This document shows positions 8,508-17,468 of a DNA stretch of 64,000 bases, piece by piece (position 1 is the first letter of the stretch; each line of letters starts with the position of its first letter). This stretch comes from Pseudomonas persica (GTDB lineage: Bacteria; Pseudomonadota; Gammaproteobacteria; Pseudomonadales; Pseudomonadaceae). The position numbers and the translations under genes are program-made. The notes under the pieces are model-generated. The model did not search any database. It was not told the DNA's origin and was given only the letters and a program-made list of their open reading frames with translations. The stretch is taken from contig NZ_OLKL01000051.1 in NCBI RefSeq assembly GCF_900291015.1, positions 162,469 through 226,468 on the forward strand, read 5' to 3'.

Positions 8508-8579
8508 ATGGGTAAAAACGTGTTTGCAATTCTTAAATCTGGCAAGCCGCTGAATACCAGTGCATTGGGTACCCTGTAG
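8508..8579 (+). CDS. Very short ORF with a strong ribosome-binding site, possible gene relic
   Basis: A 23-codon frame starting at the ATG at 8508, preceded by an excellent Shine-Dalgarno sequence (AAGGAGG, 8 bases before the start). The peptide MGKNVFAILKSGKPLNTSAL plus three residues matches no family I know. It may be the intact start of a gene whose remainder is degenerate, since open but stop-interrupted sequence follows to about 8760. From 8580 to 8769 I see nothing else. Confidence 0.3.
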   Translation: MGKNVFAILKSGKPLNTSALGTL

Positions 8580-8769
8580 CATGCATCAGATACCCGAAAG
8601 CAATATCAGGATGGTATGTAATCTGGGCTACCAGCTGCGGAGCTCGACGCATTAAGACTTGCAGCGAAGTCACTCTTTCAGGCAATTTCTGCTTATCAGT
8701 TACTGGTAATTGGCCGCCCCGCCCCAACAGCCCAGTAGCTTCCCGAAGTTTAGGTTTATGAGGTGACCG

Positions 8770-8961
8770 ATGGAAAACATACAGCGAGTTTGGTTCCGGG
8801 CTGAAGAGGTTTTTGGCAACAAGGCGAAAGCGGCGACATGGCTGAGTCAACCACGCAGCAGCTTCGGTGAAGTATCAGCGCTTGAGTACGCCCGCACCGA
8901 GGCTGGATACCTGCTTGTGATGGACATGCTTGCACAGCTGGATCATGGGTTTGGTCTCTGA
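8770..8961 (+). CDS. Small MbcA/ParS/Xre-type antitoxin domain protein (DUF2384), orphan
   Basis: A 63-residue protein resembling the C-terminal toxin-binding domain of Xre/MbcA antitoxins. It has the pattern A-E-E-V-F-G-x-x-x-K-A-x-x-W-L (residues 11-25), then ALEYARTEAGYLLVMDMLAQ and a closing HG. The usual N-terminal HTH half (about 60 residues) is missing, and no RES-, MbcT- or ParT-like toxin lies next to it. A plausible ribosome site (GAGG) precedes the ATG. It may be a decapitated antitoxin left from a toxin-antitoxin pair or a stand-alone toxin-neutralising domain. Confidence 0.55.
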   Translation: MENIQRVWFRAEEVFGNKAKAATWLSQPRSSFGEVSALEYARTEAGYLLVMDMLAQLDHGFGL

Positions 8962-9295
8962 CCCCAAGAGAGTCAGGCTCCTCAGGCTTCATTCCTTGCG
9001 CAAACAGCTAACTTTCAATAAGTCTCAGCACCTACATTGATAAGCGGCTCAAAAACGTTAACTCCCCAGATCGCGCAGCTCCTCAATTGCGAATTTAGCG
9101 TGTTCACGCCGAAACGCCAGAAGAGACACCTCGACTTTTGCAAGAATAAGCTTTTGCAAGCTCAATGCCTGAATAGCTGCTATGCAGGATTCGGGGTGTA
9201 CGCAACGCTCGCCATGTTGCTAGATTTTAAATTAGTGCCGGTTGAACCCTAAAAAGTTCGCCTTAATTTTTCATGGCATGGATTGCTATATGGAA

Positions 9296-9312
9296 TTGGC
9301 AGGAATTGCCAA
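9296..9312. promoter_or_regulatory. Perfect dyad upstream of the aldehyde dehydrogenase/hpa cluster
   Basis: TTGGCA-N5-TGCCAA, a perfect 17-bp palindrome 57 bases before the aldehyde dehydrogenase start. It is a candidate operator for the FeaR-like or HpaR-like regulator encoded downstream. The TGGCA half resembles the reported FeaR half-site, and a similar TTGGCAGATTGAGG element lies upstream of the permease operon near 22876. The rest of 8962-9369 shows no gene. Confidence 0.5.
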
Positions 9313-9369
9313 GTTAAATTTACTTTACCGGCGTAGCCTCAGTAGCTTTCTTGTTTAGAGGTTTAGGCT

Positions 9370-10857
9370 ATGAGTCAGGTGTCCATCCTTGCAAGCGTAG
9401 AAGCATTCCTGCGCCGCCCACATGGCCTATTCATTGATGGACAGGCGACACAGGTAACGAATACTCACGACCTGCCCGTGACCAACCCAGCGGATGGGTG
9501 TGTTATCGCACGCGTCGGGGTCGCAAATAAAGCGGACATCGATGCTGCTGTCACATCGTCTCGAAAAGGCTTCAAGGCCTGGGGGCAGGCTACCCCAGCC
9601 CATCGAGGCGCAGTCCTGCTGAAGCTGGCTGACCTGCTAGAAGCCAATAGCGAGGAATTGGCTCAGCTTGAAACCCTCCAATCCGGAAAGCTCATCAACG
9701 TCTCCCGTGCCTTTGAGGTGGGACAAGCGGCACATTTCCTGCGCTATTACGCTGGCTGGGCAAGCAAAATTACGGGCCAAACGATCACCCCGTCGATCCC
9801 TTCATTCAACGGCGAACGCTACACGGCATTCACTCTTCGAGAGCCTGTAGGGGTAGTGGTAGGCATCGTTCCGTGGAATTTCTCAACCATGATTGCGATC
9901 TGGAAGCTGGCGTCAGCGCTGGTGACCGGATGCAGCGTGATCATTAAGCCTAGCGAGTTCACCCCGCTTACCATCCTACGGATTTCGGAGCTTGCAATCG
10001 AAGCAGGCCTGCCTCCAGGTGCCCTCAATGTTGTCTGTGGGGACGGAGCCGTCGGAAAAGCACTGATTGAGCACCCCGACACAGACAAAGTGTCCTTCAC
10101 CGGCTCAGTGCCCACTGGTTTGGCAGTAGGCTCCACTGCTATGCAGGCCAAATTGACCCGTGCCACGCTTGAGTTGGGCGGCAAGAACGCTGCTGGCTTC
10201 CTCCGCGATGTGCCAGTCGAGAAAGCCGTAGCAGGGATCATTGAGGCTGGCTTCTTGCACTCTGGCCAAATCTGCGCTGCAGCTGAACGATTTTATGTTC
10301 ATCGGTCTCAGATCGATCACCTCATGGAAAGCTTGGTGACGCGACTCAAGGCTTTGAAGATTGGCTCTCCAATGGACGAAGCAAGTGAGTTTGGCCCTGT
10401 TACCAATGCTCAGCATCAGCAGAAGCTATCCGGCTACTTTGCGCAAGCCAGGGCTGAAAACAACACCATTCTTCACGGCGGACGACTACTGGATCAACCA
10501 GGTTGCTATGTCGAGCCAACAGTAATTCTTGCAAACAGCGCCACAGATACGCTGATGACTCAAGAGACTTTCGGGCCTGTTGCGACGTTCCTCGCTTATG
10601 ACGACGAGGACGAGCTTGTTTCGTTGATGAATGACAGTCCTTATGGGTTGAGCGCCAGTCTCTGGACTAACGATCTCAGCAAGGCACTGCGCATGATTCC
10701 GGAAATTCAAGCAGGAACACTTTGGGTCAACATGCATACCCTTCTTGATCCAGCCGTTCCATTCGGCGGGATCAAAGCATCTGGAATTGGGCGCGAATTC
10801 GGCGGTGCTTTCATCGAAGACTTTACTGAGTTGAAGTCCGTAATGATTCGATACTAA
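9370..10857 (+). CDS. Phenylacetaldehyde-type aldehyde dehydrogenase
   Basis: A 495-residue NAD(P)+-dependent aldehyde dehydrogenase of the FeaB/PadA/StyD group, which oxidises (hydroxy)phenylacetaldehydes to the arylacetates. The nucleotide-binding motif FTGSVPTG, the general-base region LELGGK and the catalytic Cys in GQICAAAE are present, with EEFGP-like QETFGPV near residue 400. Length and N-terminus (EAFLRRPHGLFIDGQ) fit that group. GAGG precedes the ATG by 8 bases. Here the substrate would be the arylacetaldehyde made by the ThDP enzyme at 19744-21387, giving 3,4-dihydroxyphenylacetate if the starting amino acid is DOPA. A hairpin follows at 10905-10924. Confidence 0.85.
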   Translation: MSQVSILASVEAFLRRPHGLFIDGQATQVTNTHDLPVTNPADGCVIARVGVANKADIDAAVTSSRKGFKAWGQATPAHRGAVLLKLADLLEANSEELAQLETLQSGKLINVSRAFEVGQAAHFLRYYAGWASKITGQTITPSIPSFNGERYTAFTLREPVGVVVGIVPWNFSTMIAIWKLASALVTGCSVIIKPSEFTPLTILRISELAIEAGLPPGALNVVCGDGAVGKALIEHPDTDKVSFTGSVPTGLAVGSTAMQAKLTRATLELGGKNAAGFLRDVPVEKAVAGIIEAGFLHSGQICAAAERFYVHRSQIDHLMESLVTRLKALKIGSPMDEASEFGPVTNAQHQQKLSGYFAQARAENNTILHGGRLLDQPGCYVEPTVILANSATDTLMTQETFGPVATFLAYDDEDELVSLMNDSPYGLSASLWTNDLSKALRMIPEIQAGTLWVNMHTLLDPAVPFGGIKASGIGREFGGAFIEDFTELKSVMIRY

Positions 10858-10904
10858 AGCCAATAGGACTGAACGCATTCAATTTCAGATGGCAAGCTCT
10901 TCCA

Positions 10905-10924
10905 GCGGTGGTTTACACCACCGC
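10905..10924 (+). other. Hairpin between aldehyde dehydrogenase and hpaG1
   Basis: GCGGTGG-TTTACA-CCACCGC, a 7-bp GC-rich stem with 6-base loop. It is not followed by a T-run, so it is not a clear intrinsic terminator. It may attenuate or process the transcript and set different expression for the downstream hpa genes. Confidence 0.5.
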
Positions 10925-11005
10925 AATAACTATCTGCCGGCATTAGTGCTCAGTATCAATAAAAAATAACGGCCAAGCCTGGTCGAGCTAACTAGGAGAC
11001 CATTG

Positions 11006-11677
11006 ATGTCCCAAAACTTAGATGAGTTGGTGCATGGCACTCTGTTCGGCATTGCGCTGAACTATAAGGGTTTGCTGAACCAGCGTCTCGCGGAATTCGA
11101 ACAAGCGCCTTACAAGCAACTACCCGTTAAGCCTGTGTTGTTCATCAAAACGCCCAACACCCGCAATGCTCACAATCGCGCGGTTGTATACCCGATTAAT
11201 GTAGAGCGCTTGCAGGCGGGCCCGGCGCTCGGCGTTCTGATCGGCAAGACCGCTAGCCGCGTCAGCGTCGAAAATGCCATGGAGCACGTGGCCGGCTACA
11301 CCATCGTCAATGAGTTCAGCTTGCCGGAAGACAGCTACTACCGCCCGGCGGTCAAGGCCAAGTGTCGTGACGGCTTCTGTTCATTTGGGCCGGAGGTGGT
11401 ATCCGCTAGCGAAATCGCTGATCCGCACAACTTGACGATCACTCTTCGGGTTAACGGTGAAGTGCATCAGCAAAACTCCACTGCCAATTTTGTGCGCAGC
11501 ATCCCTGAGCTGATCGCCGAGCTCAGCGAGTTTATGACACTCCATGAAGGTGACCTCCTAATTACCGGCACTCCAGAAGGCAGGGTCGACATTCGACCTG
11601 GCGACCACGTTGAGGTTGAAATCACTTCACTCGGCCACCTTGCCAACCACATTGTCGAAGAGCAGGAGATCCGCTAA
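11006..11677 (+). CDS. hpaG1: HpaG1, homoprotocatechuate pathway isomerase/decarboxylase N-terminal subunit
   Basis: A 223-residue FAH-fold protein equivalent to the N-terminal half of HpaG. With HpaG2 it decarboxylates 5-oxopent-3-ene-1,2,5-tricarboxylate and isomerises the product to 2-oxohept-4-ene-1,7-dioate. The FAH core GIALNYKGLL is near the start, and a TGTPEGR motif follows near residue 190. The ATG at 11006 has AGGAG 7 bases upstream; a TTG one codon earlier is less likely. It abuts hpaG2 with an overlapping TAATG, so the two halves are made as coupled separate chains rather than as a fusion. Confidence 0.88.
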   Translation: MSQNLDELVHGTLFGIALNYKGLLNQRLAEFEQAPYKQLPVKPVLFIKTPNTRNAHNRAVVYPINVERLQAGPALGVLIGKTASRVSVENAMEHVAGYTIVNEFSLPEDSYYRPAVKAKCRDGFCSFGPEVVSASEIADPHNLTITLRVNGEVHQQNSTANFVRSIPELIAELSEFMTLHEGDLLITGTPEGRVDIRPGDHVEVEITSLGHLANHIVEEQEIR

Positions 11678-12450
11678 TGAAACATGCCCGCATCCGTTTC
11701 GAAGGCCAAGAGCACGATGTTACCGTCGAGGCTGATAACGCAGTGCGATTGGGCGACGGACGCCTGATCGCAGAAGCACAGGTGGAATGGTTACCTCCCG
11801 CCAATGGCAACATGTTTGCCCTGGGCCTGAACTACGCCGACCACGCCGCCGAGCTGGCCTTTGCGCCACCGACCGAACCGCTGGCCTTCATCAAGTCGCC
11901 TGGTACGTACACCAGCCACAACCAGGTCACTTGGCGCCCGGATGGCGTTACCTACATGCACTACGAGTGCGAACTGGTGGCAGTTATCGGCAAACCGGCA
12001 CGGAACGTCAAACGCGAAGACGCCCTGCAGTACGTGGCCGGCTATACCGTGTGCAACGACTACGCCATCCGTGACTACCTGGAAAACTACTACAGGCCGA
12101 ACCTGCGCGTGAAGAACCGCGACGCCACCACCCCGGTGGGCCCGTGGATTATCGACACAGCTGACGTTCCCGATCCGAATAATTTGACCCTGCGCACGTG
12201 GGTCAACGGTGAGCTGAAACAAGAAGGCTCCACTGCGGACATGATTTTCGATATCCCCTACCTGATCGAATACTTCTCCAGCTTCATGACCCTGCAGCCC
12301 GGCGACATGATCGCTACCGGTACTCCCGAAGGCTTGGCAGATGTGGTCGCGGGCGATGAGGTAATCGTTGAAGTAGAAGGCGTAGGCCGTCTGGTGAACC
12401 GTATTGTCAGCGAGGCGGAGTTCTTCGCTTCACGAAATAAAGAGGCGTAA
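11677..12450 (+). CDS. hpaG2: HpaG2, homoprotocatechuate pathway isomerase/decarboxylase C-terminal subunit
   Basis: A 257-residue FAH-fold protein, the C-terminal half of HpaG. FAH hallmarks are FALGLNYADHAAE (residues 47-59), MHYECELVAVIG (about 94), CNDYAIRD and TGTPEGLADV (about 215). Conserved acidic residues for the divalent metal (E in YECE, D in CNDY) are present. It starts within the hpaG1 stop. From about 11800 the DNA becomes clearly more GC-rich and codon-biased, like the chromosome, and stays so through hpaE; this differs from the cluster on either side. Confidence 0.88.
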   Translation: MKHARIRFEGQEHDVTVEADNAVRLGDGRLIAEAQVEWLPPANGNMFALGLNYADHAAELAFAPPTEPLAFIKSPGTYTSHNQVTWRPDGVTYMHYECELVAVIGKPARNVKREDALQYVAGYTVCNDYAIRDYLENYYRPNLRVKNRDATTPVGPWIIDTADVPDPNNLTLRTWVNGELKQEGSTADMIFDIPYLIEYFSSFMTLQPGDMIATGTPEGLADVVAGDEVIVEVEGVGRLVNRIVSEAEFFASRNKEA

Positions 12451-12455
12451 TCATC

Positions 12456-13916
12456 ATGATCAAACATTGGATCAATGGCCGTGAGGTCGAAAGCAAAGAC
12501 ACCTTCGTCAACTACAACCCGGCTACCGGCGAAGCCATTGGCGAAGTCGCCAGCGGCGGCGCTGAAGAGGTCGCCCAGGCCGTAGCTGCTGCGAAGGAAG
12601 CGTTCCCGAAATGGGCCAATACCCCGGCCAAGGAACGCGCCCGTCTGATGCGCAAACTCGGTGAGCTGATCGACCAGAACGTGCCGAAGCTGGCCGAGCT
12701 GGAGACCCTCGACACCGGCCTGCCGATTCACCAGACCAAGAACGTGCTGATCCCACGCGCTTCGCACAACTTCGACTTCTTCGCCGAAGTCTGCACACGC
12801 ATGGACGGCCATTCGTACCCGGTCGATGACCAGATGCTGAACTACACCTTGTACCAGCCAGTGGGTGTATGCGGCCTGGTTTCGCCGTGGAACGTGCCAT
12901 TCATGACGGCTACCTGGAAGACCGCGCCGTGCTTGGCGCTGGGGAACACCGCCGTACTGAAGATGAGCGAGCTGTCGCCGCTGACCGCCAACGAACTGGG
13001 CCGTCTGGCCGTCGAAGCCGGCATTCCCAACGGCGTGCTCAACGTCATCCAGGGCTACGGCGCCACTGCCGGCGACGCGCTGGTGCGCCACCCGGATGTA
13101 CGCGCGATCTCCTTCACGGGCGGCACCGCCACCGGCAAGAAGATCATGCAGACCGCCGGCCTGAAGAAGTACTCGATGGAACTGGGCGGAAAGTCGCCTG
13201 TGCTGATCTTCGAAGACGCTGATCTAGAGCGCGCCCTGGACGCCGCGCTGTTCACCATCTTCTCGCTGAACGGCGAGCGTTGCACCGCCGGCAGCCGGAT
13301 CTTCATCCAGGAGAGCGTGTACCCGCAGTTCGTCGCCGAATTCGCCGCCCGCGCCAAACGCCTGATCGTCGGCGACCCGACCGACCCGAAGACCCAGGTC
13401 GGTTCGATGATCACCCAGGCCCACTACGACAAGGTGACCGGCTACATCCGCATCGGCATCGAGGAAGGCGCGCGCCTGGTCGCGGGTGGTCTGGAGCGTC
13501 CAGCCAACCTGCCGGCGCACCTGGCCAAAGGGCAGTTCATCCAGCCAACCGTGTTCGCCGACGTGAACAACAACATGCGTATCGCCCAGGAAGAAATCTT
13601 CGGCCCAGTGGCGTGCCTGATCCCGTTCAAGGACGAAGCCGAGGCCCTGCGCCTGGCCAACGACACCGAGTACGGCCTGGCCTCCTACATCTGGACTCAG
13701 GACATTGGTAAGGCCCATCGGCTGGCACGTGGTATCGAGGCCGGCATGGTGTTCATCAACAGCCAGAACGTACGCGACCTACGCCAACCGTTCGGTGGCG
13801 TGAAAGGCTCGGGCACCGGTCGCGAAGGCGGCCAATACAGCTTCGAAGTCTTTGCAGAAATCAAGAACGTCTGCATTTCCATGGGCAGCCATCACATCCC
13901 ACGCTGGGGCGTTTAG
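12456..13916 (+). CDS. hpaE: HpaE, 5-carboxymethyl-2-hydroxymuconate semialdehyde dehydrogenase
   Basis: A 486-residue NAD+-dependent aldehyde dehydrogenase that oxidises the ring-cleavage product semialdehyde to 5-carboxymethyl-2-hydroxymuconate. Motifs are FTGGTATGKKI, ELGGKSPVLIFEDADL, catalytic Cys in NGERCTAGSR (about residue 273-281) and QEEIFGPV. It is full length for HpaE and in the expected order between hpaG2 and hpaD. It has strong host-like GC-rich codon use, unlike hpaD-hpaI downstream, which suggests a separate origin for this block. The gap to hpaD is about 90 bases. Confidence 0.9.
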   Translation: MIKHWINGREVESKDTFVNYNPATGEAIGEVASGGAEEVAQAVAAAKEAFPKWANTPAKERARLMRKLGELIDQNVPKLAELETLDTGLPIHQTKNVLIPRASHNFDFFAEVCTRMDGHSYPVDDQMLNYTLYQPVGVCGLVSPWNVPFMTATWKTAPCLALGNTAVLKMSELSPLTANELGRLAVEAGIPNGVLNVIQGYGATAGDALVRHPDVRAISFTGGTATGKKIMQTAGLKKYSMELGGKSPVLIFEDADLERALDAALFTIFSLNGERCTAGSRIFIQESVYPQFVAEFAARAKRLIVGDPTDPKTQVGSMITQAHYDKVTGYIRIGIEEGARLVAGGLERPANLPAHLAKGQFIQPTVFADVNNNMRIAQEEIFGPVACLIPFKDEAEALRLANDTEYGLASYIWTQDIGKAHRLARGIEAGMVFINSQNVRDLRQPFGGVKGSGTGREGGQYSFEVFAEIKNVCISMGSHHIPRWGV

Positions 13917-14009
13917 CGATTTTCCCAACGCACTGGGCGAGCTTGCTGTTCTGACGACCGCCAAGCTCGCCTGGTGCTGCGGGATCTAACAAGAATAAGG
14001 ATTCCACTC

Positions 14010-14933
14010 ATGGGCAAAGTAGCACTAGCAGCTAAGATCACACACGTTCCGTCTATGTACCTGTCCGAACTGCCTGGCCCGCGACAAGGCCTGCGACAGT
14101 CCGCCATTGATGGACATTACGAAATCAGCCGCCGCTGCCGCGAACTGGGCGTCGATACTATTATCGTCTTCGATACCCATTGGCTAGTGAACGCGAATTA
14201 TCACGTTCTCTGCGGCCCGCACTTTGAAGGTGTTTACACCAGCAACGAGCTTCCGCACTTTATTAGCAACATGCATTATGAGTTCCCTGGCAACCCAGAG
14301 CTTGGAAAAATCCTAGCTGAAGAATGTAATCGCTTCCAAGTCGAGACGATGGCTCACGACGCTACAACCTTAGGCCCGGAATACGGAACTTTGGTGCCGA
14401 TGCGTTACATGAACCAGGATCAACACTTCAAAGTAATTTCGGTGTCAGCGCTCTGCACCTCTCATTACCTTGCTGACAGTGCGCGCCTTGGCTGGGCGAT
14501 GCGGAAAGCTGTCGAAGAGCACTATGACGGAACCGTCGCATTCTTGGCCAGTGGCTCTCTCTCTCATCGCTTTGCTCAAAATGGCCAAGCCCCGGAATTC
14601 GCCGAGAAAATTTGGAGTCCTTTCCTCCAGGTTCTCGATGAGCGCGTGGTGAAGATGTGGGAAAACGGTGAATGGGAAGAGTTCTGCGGAATGCTGCCTG
14701 AGTATGCCGCGAAAGGCCACGGCGAGGGTTTCATGCACGACACAGCCATGCTGCTGGGCGCGCTTGGATGGTCAGACTATGACGGCAAAGCAGAAGTCAT
14801 AACGCCTTACTTCGGCTCTTCCGGAACTGGGCAAATCAACGCCATCTTCCCAGTGACCCCGCAAAGCGGCACTCGTATCCCAGCAGCGCAAGCCGCGAAC
14901 CTCGCTGCTGTCGTATCCACCAGTCGACTATAG
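14010..14933 (+). CDS. hpaD: HpaD, 3,4-dihydroxyphenylacetate 2,3-dioxygenase
   Basis: A 307-residue class III (LigB-superfamily) extradiol dioxygenase that opens the homoprotocatechuate ring at the 2,3 position using Fe(II). Visible features are TIIVFDTHWLVNANYHV (metal His), HDATTLGPEYGTLVPMRYM and SGSLSHRFAQNG. The ATG at 14010 has AAGGA at a normal distance; the frame opens 12 codons earlier without a site. It is the committed ring-opening step of the cluster and shows that the pathway runs through a catechol-type arylacetate. AT content is higher than in hpaE. Confidence 0.9.
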   Translation: MGKVALAAKITHVPSMYLSELPGPRQGLRQSAIDGHYEISRRCRELGVDTIIVFDTHWLVNANYHVLCGPHFEGVYTSNELPHFISNMHYEFPGNPELGKILAEECNRFQVETMAHDATTLGPEYGTLVPMRYMNQDQHFKVISVSALCTSHYLADSARLGWAMRKAVEEHYDGTVAFLASGSLSHRFAQNGQAPEFAEKIWSPFLQVLDERVVKMWENGEWEEFCGMLPEYAAKGHGEGFMHDTAMLLGALGWSDYDGKAEVITPYFGSSGTGQINAIFPVTPQSGTRIPAAQAANLAAVVSTSRL

Positions 14934-14944
14934 GGAGCGCCGTC

Positions 14945-15355
14945 ATGCCTCACCTGGTTCTGCTCTACACGCCCGATTTGGAGGCTGAAGCAGACTTGTC
15001 AGCTCTATGCCGTGCTCTTGCTGACACCATGCTTGAGCAAAAAGACGAAACAGGCCAAAAAGTCTTCCCCACGGGGGGAACTCGTGTACTTGCCTACCCT
15101 GCAGCGCATTGCGCAGTTGCCGACGGGCAAGGTCAGTACGGATTCCTCTATGCCAATTTACGAATTGGCGCCGGACGCAGCCCTGCCGTGCATCAATCGG
15201 TCGGCCAAGCACTACTGGGAACATTACGTAGTCACTTGGACGCCCTTTTACAAAAACGCCCTATCGGCCTAACTCTGCAAATAGATGAAAGCGTTGGACA
15301 GGTGTTTGATGCAAAACACAGTAGCCTGCACTCGCTGTTCAACAAAGTAACTTGA
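14945..15355 (+). CDS. hpaF: HpaF, 5-carboxymethyl-2-hydroxymuconate delta-isomerase
   Basis: A 136-residue tautomerase-fold enzyme beginning [13 protein letters not shown], so Pro1 is available as the catalytic base after removal of Met. It converts 5-carboxymethyl-2-hydroxymuconate to 5-oxopent-3-ene-1,2,5-tricarboxylate, the substrate of HpaG. Length fits the family (about 126-136). It begins 11 bases after hpaD and its end overlaps the hpaH open frame, consistent with one operon. Confidence 0.88.
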   Translation: MPHLVLLYTPDLEAEADLSALCRALADTMLEQKDETGQKVFPTGGTRVLAYPAAHCAVADGQGQYGFLYANLRIGAGRSPAVHQSVGQALLGTLRSHLDALLQKRPIGLTLQIDESVGQVFDAKHSSLHSLFNKVT

Positions 15356-15363
15356 GGTTTGCC

Positions 15364-16167
15364 ATGCTCAACCACGATATCATCCAACAATGCGCAGAGT
15401 TACTCGACCAAGCTGAACGCACGCGCGAGCAAATTAGTCAGTTTTCGATTTCACAACCGGCAATTACCATCGAAGATGCTTACGCTATTCAGCGGGCCTG
15501 GGTGGCAAAAAAAATTGCTTCTGGCCGAAAGTTGGTGGGCCACAAAATAGGGCTGACATCACGTGCCATGCAGGTCTCGTCGAACATCACAGAGCCCGAC
15601 TATGGCGCACTGCTCGATGACATGATCTTCGAGGAAGGTACTGACATCCCGTTTAACCGCTTTATCGTCCCACGGGTAGAAGTTGAACTGGCCTTCATCC
15701 TTGGCAAGCCTCTCAAAGGCCCAAATGTCACTGTGTTCGACGTCCTCGATGCGACTGAGTGGGTCATTCCTGCACTGGAAATCATTGACGCCCGTATCCA
15801 CCAGGTCGATCCACAGACCAAAGTGACCCGGAAGGTATTCGACACGATCTCCGACAACGCAGCGAACGCCGGCGTCGTCATGGGCGGTCGTCCAGTACGC
15901 CCTACTGACGTCGACCTCCGGAAGATCCCTGCAGTTCTATACCGCAACGGCGTGATCGAAGAGTCCGGTGTAAGCGCCGCTGTGCTCAACCATCCAGCTA
16001 AAGGTGTTGCGTGGCTGGCAAACAAACTGGCTCCGTACGATGTCACTCTGGAACCTGGACAGATCATCTTGGGCGGCTCGTTTACCCGGCCAGTTGCCGC
16101 AAGCCCTGGCGATACCTTCCATGTCGACTACGACCAGCTGGGTAGCATCACTTGCCGGTTCATTTGA
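15364..16167 (+). CDS. hpaH: HpaH, 2-oxohept-4-ene-1,7-dioate hydratase
   Basis: A 267-residue hydratase of the MhpD/HpaH group (FAH-related fold). It adds water to 2-oxohept-4-ene-1,7-dioate before aldol cleavage. Conserved segments are [13 protein letters not shown] (about residue 60), [12 protein letters not shown] (about 105, metal ligands) and [10 protein letters not shown] near the end. The ATG at 15364 follows GAGG by 7 bases; the longer frame from 15352 only overlaps hpaF. The next gene, hpaI, starts 19 bases after its stop. Confidence 0.9.
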   Translation: MLNHDIIQQCAELLDQAERTREQISQFSISQPAITIEDAYAIQRAWVAKKIASGRKLVGHKIGLTSRAMQVSSNITEPDYGALLDDMIFEEGTDIPFNRFIVPRVEVELAFILGKPLKGPNVTVFDVLDATEWVIPALEIIDARIHQVDPQTKVTRKVFDTISDNAANAGVVMGGRPVRPTDVDLRKIPAVLYRNGVIEESGVSAAVLNHPAKGVAWLANKLAPYDVTLEPGQIILGGSFTRPVAASPGDTFHVDYDQLGSITCRFI

Positions 16168-16186
16168 AGACGAAGGAGCTTCAATC

Positions 16187-16984
16187 ATGCAGCAGAATCT
16201 CTTCAAATCTCGTCTCAAGAAGGGTGAACCGCAGATCGGTCTCTGGCTCGGCTTAGCAGACCCTTACTGTGCAGAGCTTGCGGCGAACGCGGGCTTTGAC
16301 TGGCTTTTGATAGATGGTGAGCACGCTCCGAATGACCTTCGCAGCACTCTTGGGCAGCTTCAAGCCATTGCCCCATACCCATCGCAGCCGATCATCCGCC
16401 CGGTGGTGGGTGATCCGGCCCTAATCAAGCAAATGCTTGATGTGGGTGCCCAAACTCTATTGGTGCCGATGGTGGAGACATCAGAGCAGGCGCAGCATCT
16501 GGTGAAGGCGGTGACGTATCCCCCTAACGGGATTCGCGGTGTCGGTAGCGCATTGGCACGCGCTTCACGTTGGAATTCGATTACTGACTATCTCGACAAA
16601 GCCGATGCGGAAATCTGCCTGCTGGTACAGGTGGAAAATCAGGTGGGACTGTCCAACCTGGATGCGATCGCTGCCGTTGAGGGAGTAGACGGCGTCTTCA
16701 TAGGGCCTGCTGATCTTTCCGCTGCTCTAGGGCACCGGGGCAATCCTGGTCACCCCGAAGTTCAGCGCGTAATTGAAGATGCCATTTTACGTGTGAAGAA
16801 CGCAGGCAAGGCTGTTGGGATCCTCAGTGCGGATGAGAAACTCGCTCGGCACTATCTTGAGCTCGGGGCGACTTTTGTGGCGGTCGGTGTAGATACATCG
16901 GTTCTGATGAGGGGACTGAAAACCCTGGCCGGAAAATTCAAAGGAGCTGACAGCCCTGAGGTGCCGGCTAGCACCGTCTATTAG
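16187..16984 (+). CDS. hpaI: HpaI, 4-hydroxy-2-oxoheptane-1,7-dioate aldolase
   Basis: A 265-residue class II aldolase of the HpcH/HpaI family. It splits the last C7 intermediate into pyruvate and succinic semialdehyde. Motifs are [20 protein letters not shown], the catalytic His in [11 protein letters not shown], metal Glu in LVQVENQVG and Asp in [12 protein letters not shown]. The start at 16187 has AAGGAG 8 bases upstream. It is the last gene of the plus-strand hpa operon; the convergent hpaR ends five bases beyond it. Succinic semialdehyde dehydrogenase is not in the window and must come from elsewhere. Confidence 0.9.
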   Translation: MQQNLFKSRLKKGEPQIGLWLGLADPYCAELAANAGFDWLLIDGEHAPNDLRSTLGQLQAIAPYPSQPIIRPVVGDPALIKQMLDVGAQTLLVPMVETSEQAQHLVKAVTYPPNGIRGVGSALARASRWNSITDYLDKADAEICLLVQVENQVGLSNLDAIAAVEGVDGVFIGPADLSAALGHRGNPGHPEVQRVIEDAILRVKNAGKAVGILSADEKLARHYLELGATFVAVGVDTSVLMRGLKTLAGKFKGADSPEVPASTVY

Positions 16985-16988
16985 GCCT

Positions 16989-17447
16989 TTAGGGGTGCCT
17001 GTCGCTGGGGACAATGCTCTCCAGCGGCAGCACGAGTCGATCTAACTCATCTATTAGTAAAAGTAACGAACTCCAACGCTCGTCACCTAGATTTTCCTTA
17101 AGCTCTCTCTGATTGATAGCCATGTCATTGGACAGCTGCAGAAACAGATCTGCCCCTGGCTTCTTTAGCGCAATTATTATCCGCCGCCGATCTGAGTTTG
17201 ATTTTTTTCGAGAAATGTAGCCTAAACTTTCCATCCTTACTAGGATAGAGCTAAAACTTGCCTTAATAATGCAGCACTGATGGGCGAGCTGGCTGAACTC
17301 CATTGGGCCATGGTGGCTGAGGGCATGAATAACTCGCCATTGCTGCTCTGTTACATTATAGCGATTTAAAGCCGGCCTTAAGTTCCGCATAAAAAACTCA
17401 CGAACATGCGAAAGTCTTAAGTTCATATAAGTTGGCGAATCAATCAT
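16989..17447 (-). CDS. hpaR: HpaR-type MarR-family repressor of the homoprotocatechuate operon
   Basis: A 152-residue MarR-family winged-helix regulator. The EQQWRVIHALSHHGPMEFSQ segment (about residues 38-57), followed by the ILVRMESLGYISRKKSNSDR recognition/wing region, matches the HpaR group. HpaR typically represses the hpa operon until the arylacetate or its semialdehyde accumulates. I take the ATG at 17447, seven bases after AAAGG. It is convergent with hpaI and shares strand and direction with the AraC gene upstream, 21 bases away, so the two regulators are probably cotranscribed. Confidence 0.82.
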   Translation of the reverse strand: MIDSPTYMNLRLSHVREFFMRNLRPALNRYNVTEQQWRVIHALSHHGPMEFSQLAHQCCIIKASFSSILVRMESLGYISRKKSNSDRRRIIIALKKPGADLFLQLSNDMAINQRELKENLGDERWSSLLLLIDELDRLVLPLESIVPSDRHP

Positions 17448-17468
17448 ACACAAGCCTTTCTTGCAAAT

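Noticed and set aside
9037-9252. Possible 71-residue plus-strand protein
   Set aside because: No ribosome site or recognisable pattern; Cys- and Leu-rich random-looking sequence in a gene-poor stretch.
9370-17447. Classical 4-hydroxyphenylacetate operon including hpaBC and hpaX
   Set aside because: No flavin-dependent hydroxylase, flavin reductase or HpaX-type transporter gene was found on either strand, so the cluster begins at the level of the catechol.
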